DNA of 64,000 nucleotides, taken from the NCBI RefSeq assembly GCF_019550795.1, contig NZ_CP080545.1:3692001-3756000 (forward strand). The letters run 5' to 3'. The position numbers were made by a program, and so were the translations under genes. The notes beneath the pieces were generated by a model. The model had not been told where the DNA came from and ran no database searches. It saw nothing but the letters and a program-made list of their open reading frames with translations. This stretch comes from Paenibacillus sp. sptzw28. GTDB taxonomy: Bacteria; Bacillota; Bacilli; Paenibacillales; Paenibacillaceae. Positions 44,386 through 51,793 of the stretch are shown piece by piece. Within the stretch, counting starts at the first letter, position 1. The number at the start of each line of letters is the position of its first letter.

Positions 44386-45038
44386 CCTCCATCCTCCTTC
44401 CGTTCGAGCTCTATGATGCGATCCAGATATTCCTTCACTTCGGACAGTCCATGAGTAACCATAACCACCGTCGTTCCATGTTCTTTCACCTGATGATGCA
44501 TTAATTCATAGAAGCCGAGCCGGCTCTCCTGATCCATGCCCGTGGTGGGCTCGTCTAATATGAGCAGATCGGGCTGCTGGGCCAGTGCCCGCGCGACGCA
44601 AATCCGCTGCTTCTGTCCGCCTGAGAGCTCCCCGATTTTCCGGTTTCGCAGCTCCCACATCCCGACCTGCCGCAGCGCCTTTTCCGTGAGCTCGTGATCT
44701 TCGGGCTTCAGCCTCCGCAGCCAGGAGCCTCTAACATAACGGCCTGAACGGACGAATTCCACTATCGTGCTTGGAAATCCTCCGTTGAAAGCCGCGATCT
44801 GCTGAGGAACATAGCCCACTACTAGCTTATTTCCTTCCGTGTTGCGGGAGGAGAGGTGCACCTTTCCTTTCCACGGCTGAATCAGGCCGAGCGCCAGCTT
44901 CAGCAGCGTAGTCTTGGAAGCTCCGTTGGAGCCCGTTACAGCCACAAATTCTCCGGAATAAATATCAATATTTGCATCTTCTATACAAGGCACATCGCCG
45001 TATCCGAACTCAACCTGTTTTAATGAGGCTAACAGCAT
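44331..45038 (-). CDS. znuC: Zinc ABC transporter ATPase ZnuC
   Basis: The protein has 235 residues. Walker A GSNGASKTTLL (about residue 36) has Ser in place of the usual Gly before Lys. The Q-loop VGYVPQQ, signature LSGGQKQRICVARAL, Walker B LLILDEPTTG and switch His (VTHGLSEV) are present. It energises zinc uptake. It is the first gene of the znuCBA operon, with a Zur box about 65 bases upstream between the promoter elements. The Walker A substitution is unusual but conservative. Confidence 0.92.
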   Translation of the reverse strand: MLLASLKQVEFGYGDVPCIEDANIDIYSGEFVAVTGSNGASKTTLLKLALGLIQPWKGKVHLSSRNTEGNKLVVGYVPQQIAAFNGGFPSTIVEFVRSGRYVRGSWLRRLKPEDHELTEKALRQVGMWELRNRKIGELSGGQKQRICVARALAQQPDLLILDEPTTGMDQESRLGFYELMHHQVKEHGTTVVMVTHGLSEVKEYLDRIIELERKEDGGWKCCTTTSCSGHFVPVG

Positions 45039-45102
45039 GCAGTGTCTTCCTTTCCGGCAAATAGCCAGTAGTCAAGCAGATTTCCGCCTTCTATCATTAT
45101 AA

Positions 45103-45113
45103 GTAATAATTAC
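45103..45113. promoter_or_regulatory. Zur box of the znuCBA operon
   Basis: The core GTAATAATTAC is flanked on the minus strand by TAAATTC, extending the match to the full 9-1-9 operator. It sits just upstream of a TATAAT -10 box (45101-45096, minus). Confidence 0.8.
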
Positions 45114-45240
45114 GAATTTAGAATAAAAAGTAATGTCTTGCGCCGTCTGTGGCGGCAAAACGAATTGGTCCGTCCCTAAAGTCATGATAAACGAGACTTA
45201 TATTTGCTTTTTTTTATAATTACTGTCCCCTTTGTTAAAT

Positions 45241-45251
45241 GTAATCATTAC
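45241..45251. promoter_or_regulatory. Zur box upstream of the divergent COG0523 gene
   Basis: The core GTAATCATTAC is flanked by TTAAAT and GCTTAAAT, giving good dyad symmetry beyond the core. The 45039-45413 divergent region holds this box, the znuC box and a GTAAAATTTAC palindrome. Confidence 0.8.
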
Positions 45252-45337
45252 GCTTAAATCAGTCTATCAGCTATGGTTCTGTTCGTCAATCCGGTAGTTT
45301 GCAATTGTAATGTTCATCTCTATAATGGAGATAATCC

Positions 45338-45348
45338 GTAAAATTTAC
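45338..45348. promoter_or_regulatory. GTAAAATTTAC palindrome in the COG0523 leader
   Basis: This perfect 11-base palindrome is the same type as the one at 42373-42383 in front of the other COG0523 gene. Confidence 0.45.
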
Positions 45349-45413
45349 TTTTACATCTTTTCTTCAAGGCAGGAATATGCATTTGTAAATCATAGAGTTT
45401 GGAGGAAATTGGT

Positions 45414-46442
45414 TTGAGGACCCCTGTTATCGTACTAAGCGGATTTCTGGGAAGCGGAAAGACTACTCTGCTGCTGCGTTTATTGGAGGAAACCGGAAAT
45501 CGCCGCCTGCAAGCCGGAGTATTAATGAATGAACTGGGAAAATATGACGTGGACGGTTTGTTTTTGAACGAACACGGGGGCACGGCCATCGAAAAACTTC
45601 TGGACGGCTGCGTGTGCTGCAGCAAGAAGAGCGAATTGGCCGGCAGTCTGAGTGCATTGCTTCAGAGAAAACCGGATGTAATCTTCATAGAGTTAACGGG
45701 TGTAGCCAATCCCGAGGAGATTGCCGACGCATTGACCGAACCGTCACTCCTTGGGCGCATGCGGCTTAAACAGATCATTACTGTGCTGGATGCCGAGAAT
45801 GCGCTGGATTATAACAGCATATTTGAATCCGACAAGCAGCTGGTTCGGACGCTGCGCCGGCAATTGGAAGTGGCGGACCTGATCATCGTTAACAAAACAG
45901 ATCTCGTAAGAGCGACCCACCTGCAAAAAATCGAAAAAGTAATCCATAAACAAAATGAACGTGCAACTATCGCATATACCTCACATAGCCGTGTCGACTT
46001 GGGACCCGTTCTGGACGGTATTGTAAGAAATGATGATCCGAAGCGGGTTTCCGTGCAGCGTATCCGGTCGGCCAAAGCAGCGAAGCTTGCCCAGGCAGCA
46101 CCTGCGGCAGCGTGGCACGAGTACAGGCAGGAGCACGAAGACCATAGTCACGAAGCACACGGCTCCTTCTCCCGGGTGCGGACACTGGCCCTCCCCTGGT
46201 CTGAGACAACAGCGGTTTCACAAGAGCGGGTAGAACGTTTTCTTCATCAATGGAAAGACCGGTTATTACGGGCCAAGGGCTATATGTTTTTCCCGGATAA
46301 GGGACGAACCTACTTAATGCAGCATGCGGGTAAGCGAACATACTGGGACACGGTTTCTTACTCGGGCCCTTCTTACATCGTCATGATCGGAATCGAACTT
46401 GACGAGGAACGTCTGCTTTCGGAATGGAACCGATTGATTTGA
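45414..46442 (+). CDS. COG0523 GTPase, second copy
   Basis: The protein has 342 residues. P-loop GFLGSGKTT, metal motif CVCC (LDGCVCCSKKSE), ELTGVANPEE and NKTD are intact, and the C-terminal CobW_C domain runs from about 245. A His/acid-rich stretch (EYRQEHEDHSHEAHGS, about residue 240) may bind metal. The TTG at 45414 is used because GGAGG (45401-45405) lies eight bases upstream. It is transcribed away from znuCBA and controlled by a Zur box. It is only distantly similar to the other two copies, so the three may serve different clients. Confidence 0.88.
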   Translation: MRTPVIVLSGFLGSGKTTLLLRLLEETGNRRLQAGVLMNELGKYDVDGLFLNEHGGTAIEKLLDGCVCCSKKSELAGSLSALLQRKPDVIFIELTGVANPEEIADALTEPSLLGRMRLKQIITVLDAENALDYNSIFESDKQLVRTLRRQLEVADLIIVNKTDLVRATHLQKIEKVIHKQNERATIAYTSHSRVDLGPVLDGIVRNDDPKRVSVQRIRSAKAAKLAQAAPAAAWHEYRQEHEDHSHEAHGSFSRVRTLALPWSETTAVSQERVERFLHQWKDRLLRAKGYMFFPDKGRTYLMQHAGKRTYWDTVSYSGPSYIVMIGIELDEERLLSEWNRLI

Positions 46443-46467
46443 CAACCAAAAAGTGTCAACTTATAAT
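46439..46467 (+). promoter_or_regulatory. Perfect consensus sigma-A promoter of the third COG0523 gene
   Basis: TTGACA (46439-46444), 17 bases, TATAAT (46462-46467). The -35 box overlaps the stop codon of the preceding gene. The Zur box begins right after the expected start of transcription. Confidence 0.85.
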
Positions 46468-46475
46468 TGTTATTA

Positions 46476-46486
46476 GTAATAATTAC
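46476..46486. promoter_or_regulatory. Zur box of the third COG0523 gene
   Basis: The core GTAATAATTAC is followed by G, placed at about +1 to +12 of the consensus promoter. Confidence 0.8.
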
Positions 46487-46504
46487 GCATAAGGAGTGGA
46501 TACA

Positions 46505-47511
46505 ATGTCTTCTGATAAACAAGCTTTTGAACCCCTGATACCCGTTACCGTCTTGACCGGATTCTTGGGGTCTGGGAAGACGACCCTTCTTAATCATGTG
46601 CTAACGGCCGATCATGGCCAAAAAATTGCTGTTATCGTCAATGAATTCGGTGAAGCGGGCATCGATCATCAACTTGTGGTTGGAGCAGATGAAGAAATCT
46701 TAGAGATGAACAACGGATGCATTTGCTGTACCGTCCGCGGGGACCTGATTCGGATACTCGGGGAACTTATGGAAGCGAAGAGAGGGGGAGGCGGCGGAGA
46801 AAAGCGGACTTCGACCGCGTCCTTATTGAAACCACGGGCCTCGCCGATCCTGCGCCGGTTGCTCAAACCTTCTTCGTCGACGAAGAAATAGCCGATTTCT
46901 ATAAGCTTGATGCGATTGTTACCGTTGTTGACGCGAAGCATGCAGGGCAGCACCTTGATGACGGTCACGAGGCGCAGGAACAAGTCGCCTTTGCCGACGT
47001 GCTTCTTCTGAACAAAATCGATCTTGCTTCCGAGGAGGAAATACGCAGGCTGGAAAACCGGTTGAAAACGATGAATCCCACCGCCAGATTGTACCGCACA
47101 CGGCAGTCTGAAATCGATATTAATCAAATTCTAGGGATCAATGCGTTTAGCCTTGAGAAGAAGCTGGAGATCGATCCCGGATTTCTTGAAGAAGAAGCTC
47201 ATGACCACGATGATGATGTGGCCTCCTTGTTCTTCCACGAGGAGCGGCCTCTTGATCTGGACAAACTGGAACGGTTTCTGCAGGTCTGGTTGTCCGAGCA
47301 TGGGGCCGATACGTTCAGATATAAAGGGGTGCTGAATATCCGGGGCGTTAAACAACGTATTATCTTTCAAGGCATCCATATGTTATTCGCATCGACGCCG
47401 GATCGGGAGTGGAATGCAAATGAAGTTCCGCACAGCGAATTTGTGATTATCGGGCGAAATTTGGATGAAGCATGGTTTCGCGGACAATTTGCATCCTGCG
47501 TGGCAGGTTAA
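46505..47511 (+). pseudogene. COG0523 GTPase, third copy, frameshifted
   Basis: The first frame (46505 to about 46795) reads [16 protein letters not shown] ([12 protein letters not shown]) and ELMEAKR. Homology then moves one frame over with [33 protein letters not shown] and an intact CobW_C domain to 47511. The switch lies in a G-rich and A-rich stretch (GGGGG 46784-46788, AAAA 46800-46803), consistent with loss of one base. Without correction the protein ends at 46891. An EAHDHDDD segment may bind metal. The intact promoter and Zur box suggest recent damage, slippage, or a sequencing error. Confidence 0.85.
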
Positions 47512-47636
47512 CCCGATACCGTCCACCAGCCCATTTTATATGGATAAGTGCCCTTTTTCACCTCCCTGCATAGTCTAGAGTATGTTAAGCCCATGCTTAC
47601 AGAGTGGTTTATTTGTGAAACTCCAAGGAGGAAACC

Positions 47637-48134
47637 ATGATACAGAATCAGCCTTACTTTCAACAAGCGGCTTATTTGCCGGAGTTACAAACGAACAGTG
47701 AAAATTATGAATTGCAGCCGGATACCCAGGTACCTCGCGATGATTATTTTACCCAATCCCATTACACATGGTACCATGACGATTCCGATGAGAGCGGGTC
47801 ATTCTATCCCGCCATGTATCAACAGCAGCAGCAATGGAATCCCCACACTCAGGGTCTCGGTCCGGCAATGTATAATCCATTGACTGCTCAAGCGCAAGCC
47901 CCACAGGGTCTCAGTCCAGCCATGGTCCATCCGTGGGTTCCACAGACTCAAGGCCTTCATGGCCTCAGTCCAACTATGTATCACCCGGGATTTCCGGGTG
48001 TCGATGACTGCGATCCTCACGGATGGGATCACTACTCTGTCGACTACCATCATGATTGGTATCATCCTCGCTATTATCAAGCTCAAGGCTATTATCCCGC
48101 CGGATACCGGACATGGGACGGCTACTATTGGTAG
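47637..48134 (+). CDS. Gln/Tyr/His-rich repeat protein, possible spore-coat type
   Basis: The protein has 165 residues and no known domain. It is rich in Gln, Tyr, His, Pro and Trp, with a QQQQQ run. Three imperfect repeats of QGL-SPAM-YHP type occur (TQGLGPAMYNP, PQGLSPAMVHP, QGLHGLSPTMYHP). It ends with a Tyr/His-rich tail (HHDWYHPRYY, WDGYYW). There is one Cys. Such composition is typical of spore coat and crust proteins, but no homologue is recognised. A CATAGTCTA sequence (47567-47575) fits the -10 of mother-cell sigma factors; the -35 is weak. AAGGAGG precedes the ATG. Confidence 0.65.
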   Translation: MIQNQPYFQQAAYLPELQTNSENYELQPDTQVPRDDYFTQSHYTWYHDDSDESGSFYPAMYQQQQQWNPHTQGLGPAMYNPLTAQAQAPQGLSPAMVHPWVPQTQGLHGLSPTMYHPGFPGVDDCDPHGWDHYSVDYHHDWYHPRYYQAQGYYPAGYRTWDGYYW

Positions 48135-48152
48135 TATCGTATACTTGACATA

Positions 48153-48201
48153 CCGAAAAGGGGCGGACCGCGGTCTTCAACATGCGGTCCGCCATTTTCG
48201 G
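48153..48201. terminator. Bidirectional terminator between the repeat protein and the TOMM genes
   Basis: GGCGGACCGC (48162-48171) pairs with GCGGTCCGCC (48184-48193), extended by CCGAAAA/TTTTCGG. It serves the convergent genes on both sides. Confidence 0.75.
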
Positions 48202-48209
48202 CTTATCCG

Positions 48210-49793
48210 TTAACGTGACAAGCTCCCCTCCAACCGGGGTCGCCCGCGATAATGACCGACTGGAATTTGGATCAGGCTGGTTTGGCCCAGAGGGGCGAGG
48301 CTCTGAATTTCATCGCTGTTTGCAGCATCAAAGCCAAGGAGCGGGCGTCCCCCCATCCCGGAGGCAATCGCCGCGAGCAGTAAGCGCTGTACAAGCATAC
48401 CGGCCTCCATTTGTTGTATACGGTAGCCTCTGAATCCAAGCTGTGATTGAAGATGGTCCTTGTCCCCGGCCACGTGGAAACATAAAGGTACCTGGAACAG
48501 ATTTATATTCCCCAGGGACATTCCCTCCTGCAGCCTCATTCTGTGATCTCCGGGCCGCGCCAGCTGCAGCTCATGTGCCGCTCCGTCATAGCGGTAAGCC
48601 CCATCCGCAATTCCTTCTACACCATGGAAGCATCCATACAACACAACCCGGGGAACAGCTGTCTGCCGCGTTCCATCCAGATCGTTACGGTAATTGAAGG
48701 AAGCTGTGGCCTCTTGCAGCAGAGCAGCCAGCTCGGGTTGGCCGATCTGCCGCAGCACATAATCCGATTCAGGAGAATACCTCTTTCGGCAAACAGACGC
48801 CAAATCGTACTGCAGCCTGTTTACGCCGGGCAATATAACCTTGCTGCCCCCGTATCTCTCCTCTTCCCGGCTTTCGATGAGCCGAAACGAATCTGTTGAT
48901 TTCTGCCCGGAAGCCTCGTTCATCTCGGCAAGGAGCGGATATTCCAGGACCCGACGTGAACGGATGTAGTGATCATGACGAACCGCTGCCAGCTCCCGGC
49001 TCAGCTCGAGCGCCGATATACCGCCGCGGCCCTCACCACCCCTGGCAAACCAATTAACGGTAGGATCCGTCGATAACGGAATCACCGCATAAACGCTCTC
49101 CTCCTGACCGGACAGCCCAAGCAGATGGTTGACCGCCATATCAAGATACTGGAAGTAAACACAGGACTGATAGCCAAACCTTTTCGCCGCCTCCAGCATT
49201 TGACCGATCATCACCCCGGCGTCGAGCCCCTGCAGGCGATAGGAAAAGTTATTATACTTAAAGAAATTTTTCCAGAACATGGTCGAAACAAAAGCAACGC
49301 CGAAACAACCCGGCACGTCGCAGCGATTTCCCAGCGCCCTGCCAAGATAAGCATCGAAATTCCCCTCACGCAGCAGAAGCAGGCGATGGTGAGCAGCATC
49401 GTAATGATAGATCCCGGCCGGCAAATCCTCCAGCTTGAGATAAATGTACAGCTCATTCGGATATAACCCCCCGCCGGAAGGAACGAAACGGCGGTTCGTC
49501 TGCTGCGGGAAACCCGCAGCGTCTGCGGTTGAATCCAGAACAAAAACGGACTGGCTTACCTGCGCGAGCCCGAATACATACCAGAGAAAATGGCCGACTT
49601 CACGAAGCTCCGCCTTACCTTGAACCGCGCAGCCTGCAAGCGTCAGCGGCACCTCCGCGCACAGCGGAAAAGAGGGCAGGCGCCGGTAAAGCTTGTAGGG
49701 AAGCGGCGCGTCTTCCCAATCCGCCTCCCAATCCGGGGGTTTGGCCTTATCCGACTCAAAATGCAGGTCGTGCAGAAATGCCTTCAGACTCAT
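48210..49793 (-). CDS. SagB-type peptide dehydrogenase of the TOMM cluster
   Basis: The protein has 527 residues with two nitroreductase-like (SagB) domains in tandem (about 75-265 and 325-520). The first carries RRFVPSGGGLYPNELYIYLK and the second a matching but more diverged core. Members of this family use FMN to oxidise thiazolines and oxazolines made by the cyclodehydratase to aromatic thiazoles and oxazoles. It is the last gene of the cluster, 56 bases after the YcaO gene. AGGAGGG lies six bases before the ATG. It probably acts on the cysteine-rich precursor at 53878-54138. Confidence 0.88.
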   Translation of the reverse strand: MSLKAFLHDLHFESDKAKPPDWEADWEDAPLPYKLYRRLPSFPLCAEVPLTLAGCAVQGKAELREVGHFLWYVFGLAQVSQSVFVLDSTADAAGFPQQTNRRFVPSGGGLYPNELYIYLKLEDLPAGIYHYDAAHHRLLLLREGNFDAYLGRALGNRCDVPGCFGVAFVSTMFWKNFFKYNNFSYRLQGLDAGVMIGQMLEAAKRFGYQSCVYFQYLDMAVNHLLGLSGQEESVYAVIPLSTDPTVNWFARGGEGRGGISALELSRELAAVRHDHYIRSRRVLEYPLLAEMNEASGQKSTDSFRLIESREEERYGGSKVILPGVNRLQYDLASVCRKRYSPESDYVLRQIGQPELAALLQEATASFNYRNDLDGTRQTAVPRVVLYGCFHGVEGIADGAYRYDGAAHELQLARPGDHRMRLQEGMSLGNINLFQVPLCFHVAGDKDHLQSQLGFRGYRIQQMEAGMLVQRLLLAAIASGMGGRPLLGFDAANSDEIQSLAPLGQTSLIQIPVGHYRGRPRLEGSLSR

Positions 49794-49849
49794 CCATTTC
49801 CCTCCTGTAAGCTTCTGAAGAATGCAGCCTTCGTTGAATTTGCTCTCGC

Positions 49850-51793
49850 TTATGGAAACGGATGCGGGTAAGGATTGAGTTGTTCAAGCTTCAGCGGCTC
49901 TATCGCATAACCAAGCTCCGCCGGCACCCGCAGCACCCTCTCCAGTCCCTTAAGACGGATGAGATGCTGCCCGAAGGTCATCGGGAGCATGCCTGGTATC
50001 AGTACTTTCACGCAATGCAGTCCGTTTCGCAGAATCTCCGGCGTTGTCTGGTCCACCACAATCACATCCAGCTTCAAACGGCGGAATATTTGGAGGAACG
50101 TCTTCAGATCGTCAGTGAGATCGGAATGGCCTGGACTGCGCTTGAATTCCTCTTCAAACGTTCGCAGCGGACGGTTATCATCGAGCAGAAAACTTAGTCG
50201 CTGCTCAGCCTCCGGCAAACTGTACAGCATGGAATGATCCTCCATTTGCCTTACCTCGAACGGGTCATGGAGCATTCGTTCATATTGCTCCCGATTCTCC
50301 TCGAACTTCTCATTGAAAGTGAGCAGCATGCCAGCAACCTCGTGAATGGCGCCTTTCACCGCCCGTAGTGGATCCGGATGTGCACCGGCTGCGCAAATCA
50401 GGTTCAGTCCTTTCCCCGTCCTGTTTTTCGCAAGCGCCCAAATGCTTGGAATTCCATGCTCCATGGTCGAGTTAAATAAATGAACATCGTAGCCCGCCAC
50501 CTCGCGTAAGCGGTCGACCATCATACCCAGCTCAAGGTCTCCAGCCGAATAGGGATCGAGACGAGGAACAGGCAGCTGCGCGTACCATGTGAGCAGGAAG
50601 GAATCGCGTTCCACCACCTCCAGAATGCCGTAGAAGATAGCCTCCTCCAAACTTCCGCCCAGCGCGCAGCCGTTGGAGGTTTCATACACAAAACCGCCTC
50701 CGCAGCCCGAGCTGTAATAAGCAAGCAGCTCCGGCACGAGAATCGGACGCTCCTGCAGGAACGAATACCCCCACACCCAGTCGATCGTCCGTTCCGGGTC
50801 AAACGGCTTGAACGGGAAATCCGGCCGGTTGTACTGCTCCGTCTCGTGTACGCCTACCAGCACAGGGTTCAGCGCCTGTTCCTGCAAATTGCGGAAGCTG
50901 TCGCGAACAACAGTCCTTTTGCCTCGGGGCGACAGACCGCAATAACGCTCCAGGCCCTCCAATATTGCAGTTAGCTCGCTTTCCGCATAGGAATGAGTCC
51001 TGCCCCCACAAGCTTCATCCCCCGTAAACAAGGGCAAATTAACACTCGAATCGGCAAAGGGTGAAACAAGGTCACGCATTTTTCCGTTCAAAAAGCCGGT
51101 CCGCGAATCCAGATAATCTTTGGCTAACGCTTCCTTAAGTTCGTCCATCGGACGGCACCGGTAACTATTGGGACTGACTTTTGGGCTTGGCTGCAGGGAA
51201 ATACGCGCAGCCGTCGCAGAGTCATCAGGCAGTTTGCTGCAAACCGTGCAGAGGGGGTCGGGCATAAAGAAGTGACGCGAGCTCTTAAAGGTCTGCATAT
51301 TGATCAGGAATACATGATTCTCCGAGAGGGCCGTCCCGCCCTGCAGGAAACTCGCGGCTTCCTCTGCAATAAGGGCAGCCGTCTGCAATAACCCGCTTCG
51401 CGATGCCCACGCGTCAGCCGCCATTCCGCCTTTCGCGATAACCTTCTGCTGCAGCTCCCACATTTCCTTGCGGTCGCTTCCTGCCAGCAGACGCCTGTAA
51501 TCCGCGCATTGGGAGCAGCCCGGCGAGCCCGCGCGAACAAGCGGACCGATCACGCCCTCGCCGAATGAAACAAAGCCGCGGAGCCAAGGCACTCCGGACC
51601 GCTGAAATACTTCCTCCGCCTTAAGATGTATGGACGGATCCCACGCATCGCTAAGCACAAGCGCCAAATCCGCCGCTTCAGCTTCTGCAGAAGCGAAGCC
51701 GACATGCCTGACGAGCCGGTATTGAGCGGATAATTGCTGACAGACGAAATGCGCTAGCTGGCCTTCTCCGATCACCGCCACGATTGCTCTCAC
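49850..51793 (-). CDS. YcaO-domain cyclodehydratase (TOMM D protein)
   Basis: The protein has 647 residues. The N-terminal 220 residues include zinc-type cysteines (GCSQCADYR; CTVCSKLP). The YcaO domain (about 240-640) has the ATP-binding ESELTAILEGLERYCG and NGCALGGSLEEAIFYGILEV motifs. The C-terminus ends NPYPHPFP, the PxPxP signature of azoline-forming YcaO enzymes. It activates backbone amides with ATP so that Cys/Ser/Thr side chains cyclise. GTG 51793 overlaps the stop of the upstream gene by four bases (GTGA), with GAGGAGGAG just before it, so the two proteins are made together. Confidence 0.9.
   Translation of the reverse strand: MRAIVAVIGEGQLAHFVCQQLSAQYRLVRHVGFASAEAEAADLALVLSDAWDPSIHLKAEEVFQRSGVPWLRGFVSFGEGVIGPLVRAGSPGCSQCADYRRLLAGSDRKEMWELQQKVIAKGGMAADAWASRSGLLQTAALIAEEAASFLQGGTALSENHVFLINMQTFKSSRHFFMPDPLCTVCSKLPDDSATAARISLQPSPKVSPNSYRCRPMDELKEALAKDYLDSRTGFLNGKMRDLVSPFADSSVNLPLFTGDEACGGRTHSYAESELTAILEGLERYCGLSPRGKRTVVRDSFRNLQEQALNPVLVGVHETEQYNRPDFPFKPFDPERTIDWVWGYSFLQERPILVPELLAYYSSGCGGGFVYETSNGCALGGSLEEAIFYGILEVVERDSFLLTWYAQLPVPRLDPYSAGDLELGMMVDRLREVAGYDVHLFNSTMEHGIPSIWALAKNRTGKGLNLICAAGAHPDPLRAVKGAIHEVAGMLLTFNEKFEENREQYERMLHDPFEVRQMEDHSMLYSLPEAEQRLSFLLDDNRPLRTFEEEFKRSPGHSDLTDDLKTFLQIFRRLKLDVIVVDQTTPEILRNGLHCVKVLIPGMLPMTFGQHLIRLKGLERVLRVPAELGYAIEPLKLEQLNPYPHPFP

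Noticed and set aside
45181..45240. T-rich stretch with TATAATTAC resembling half a Zur box
   Set aside because: Only one half-site matches; the complete box at 45241 explains regulation.
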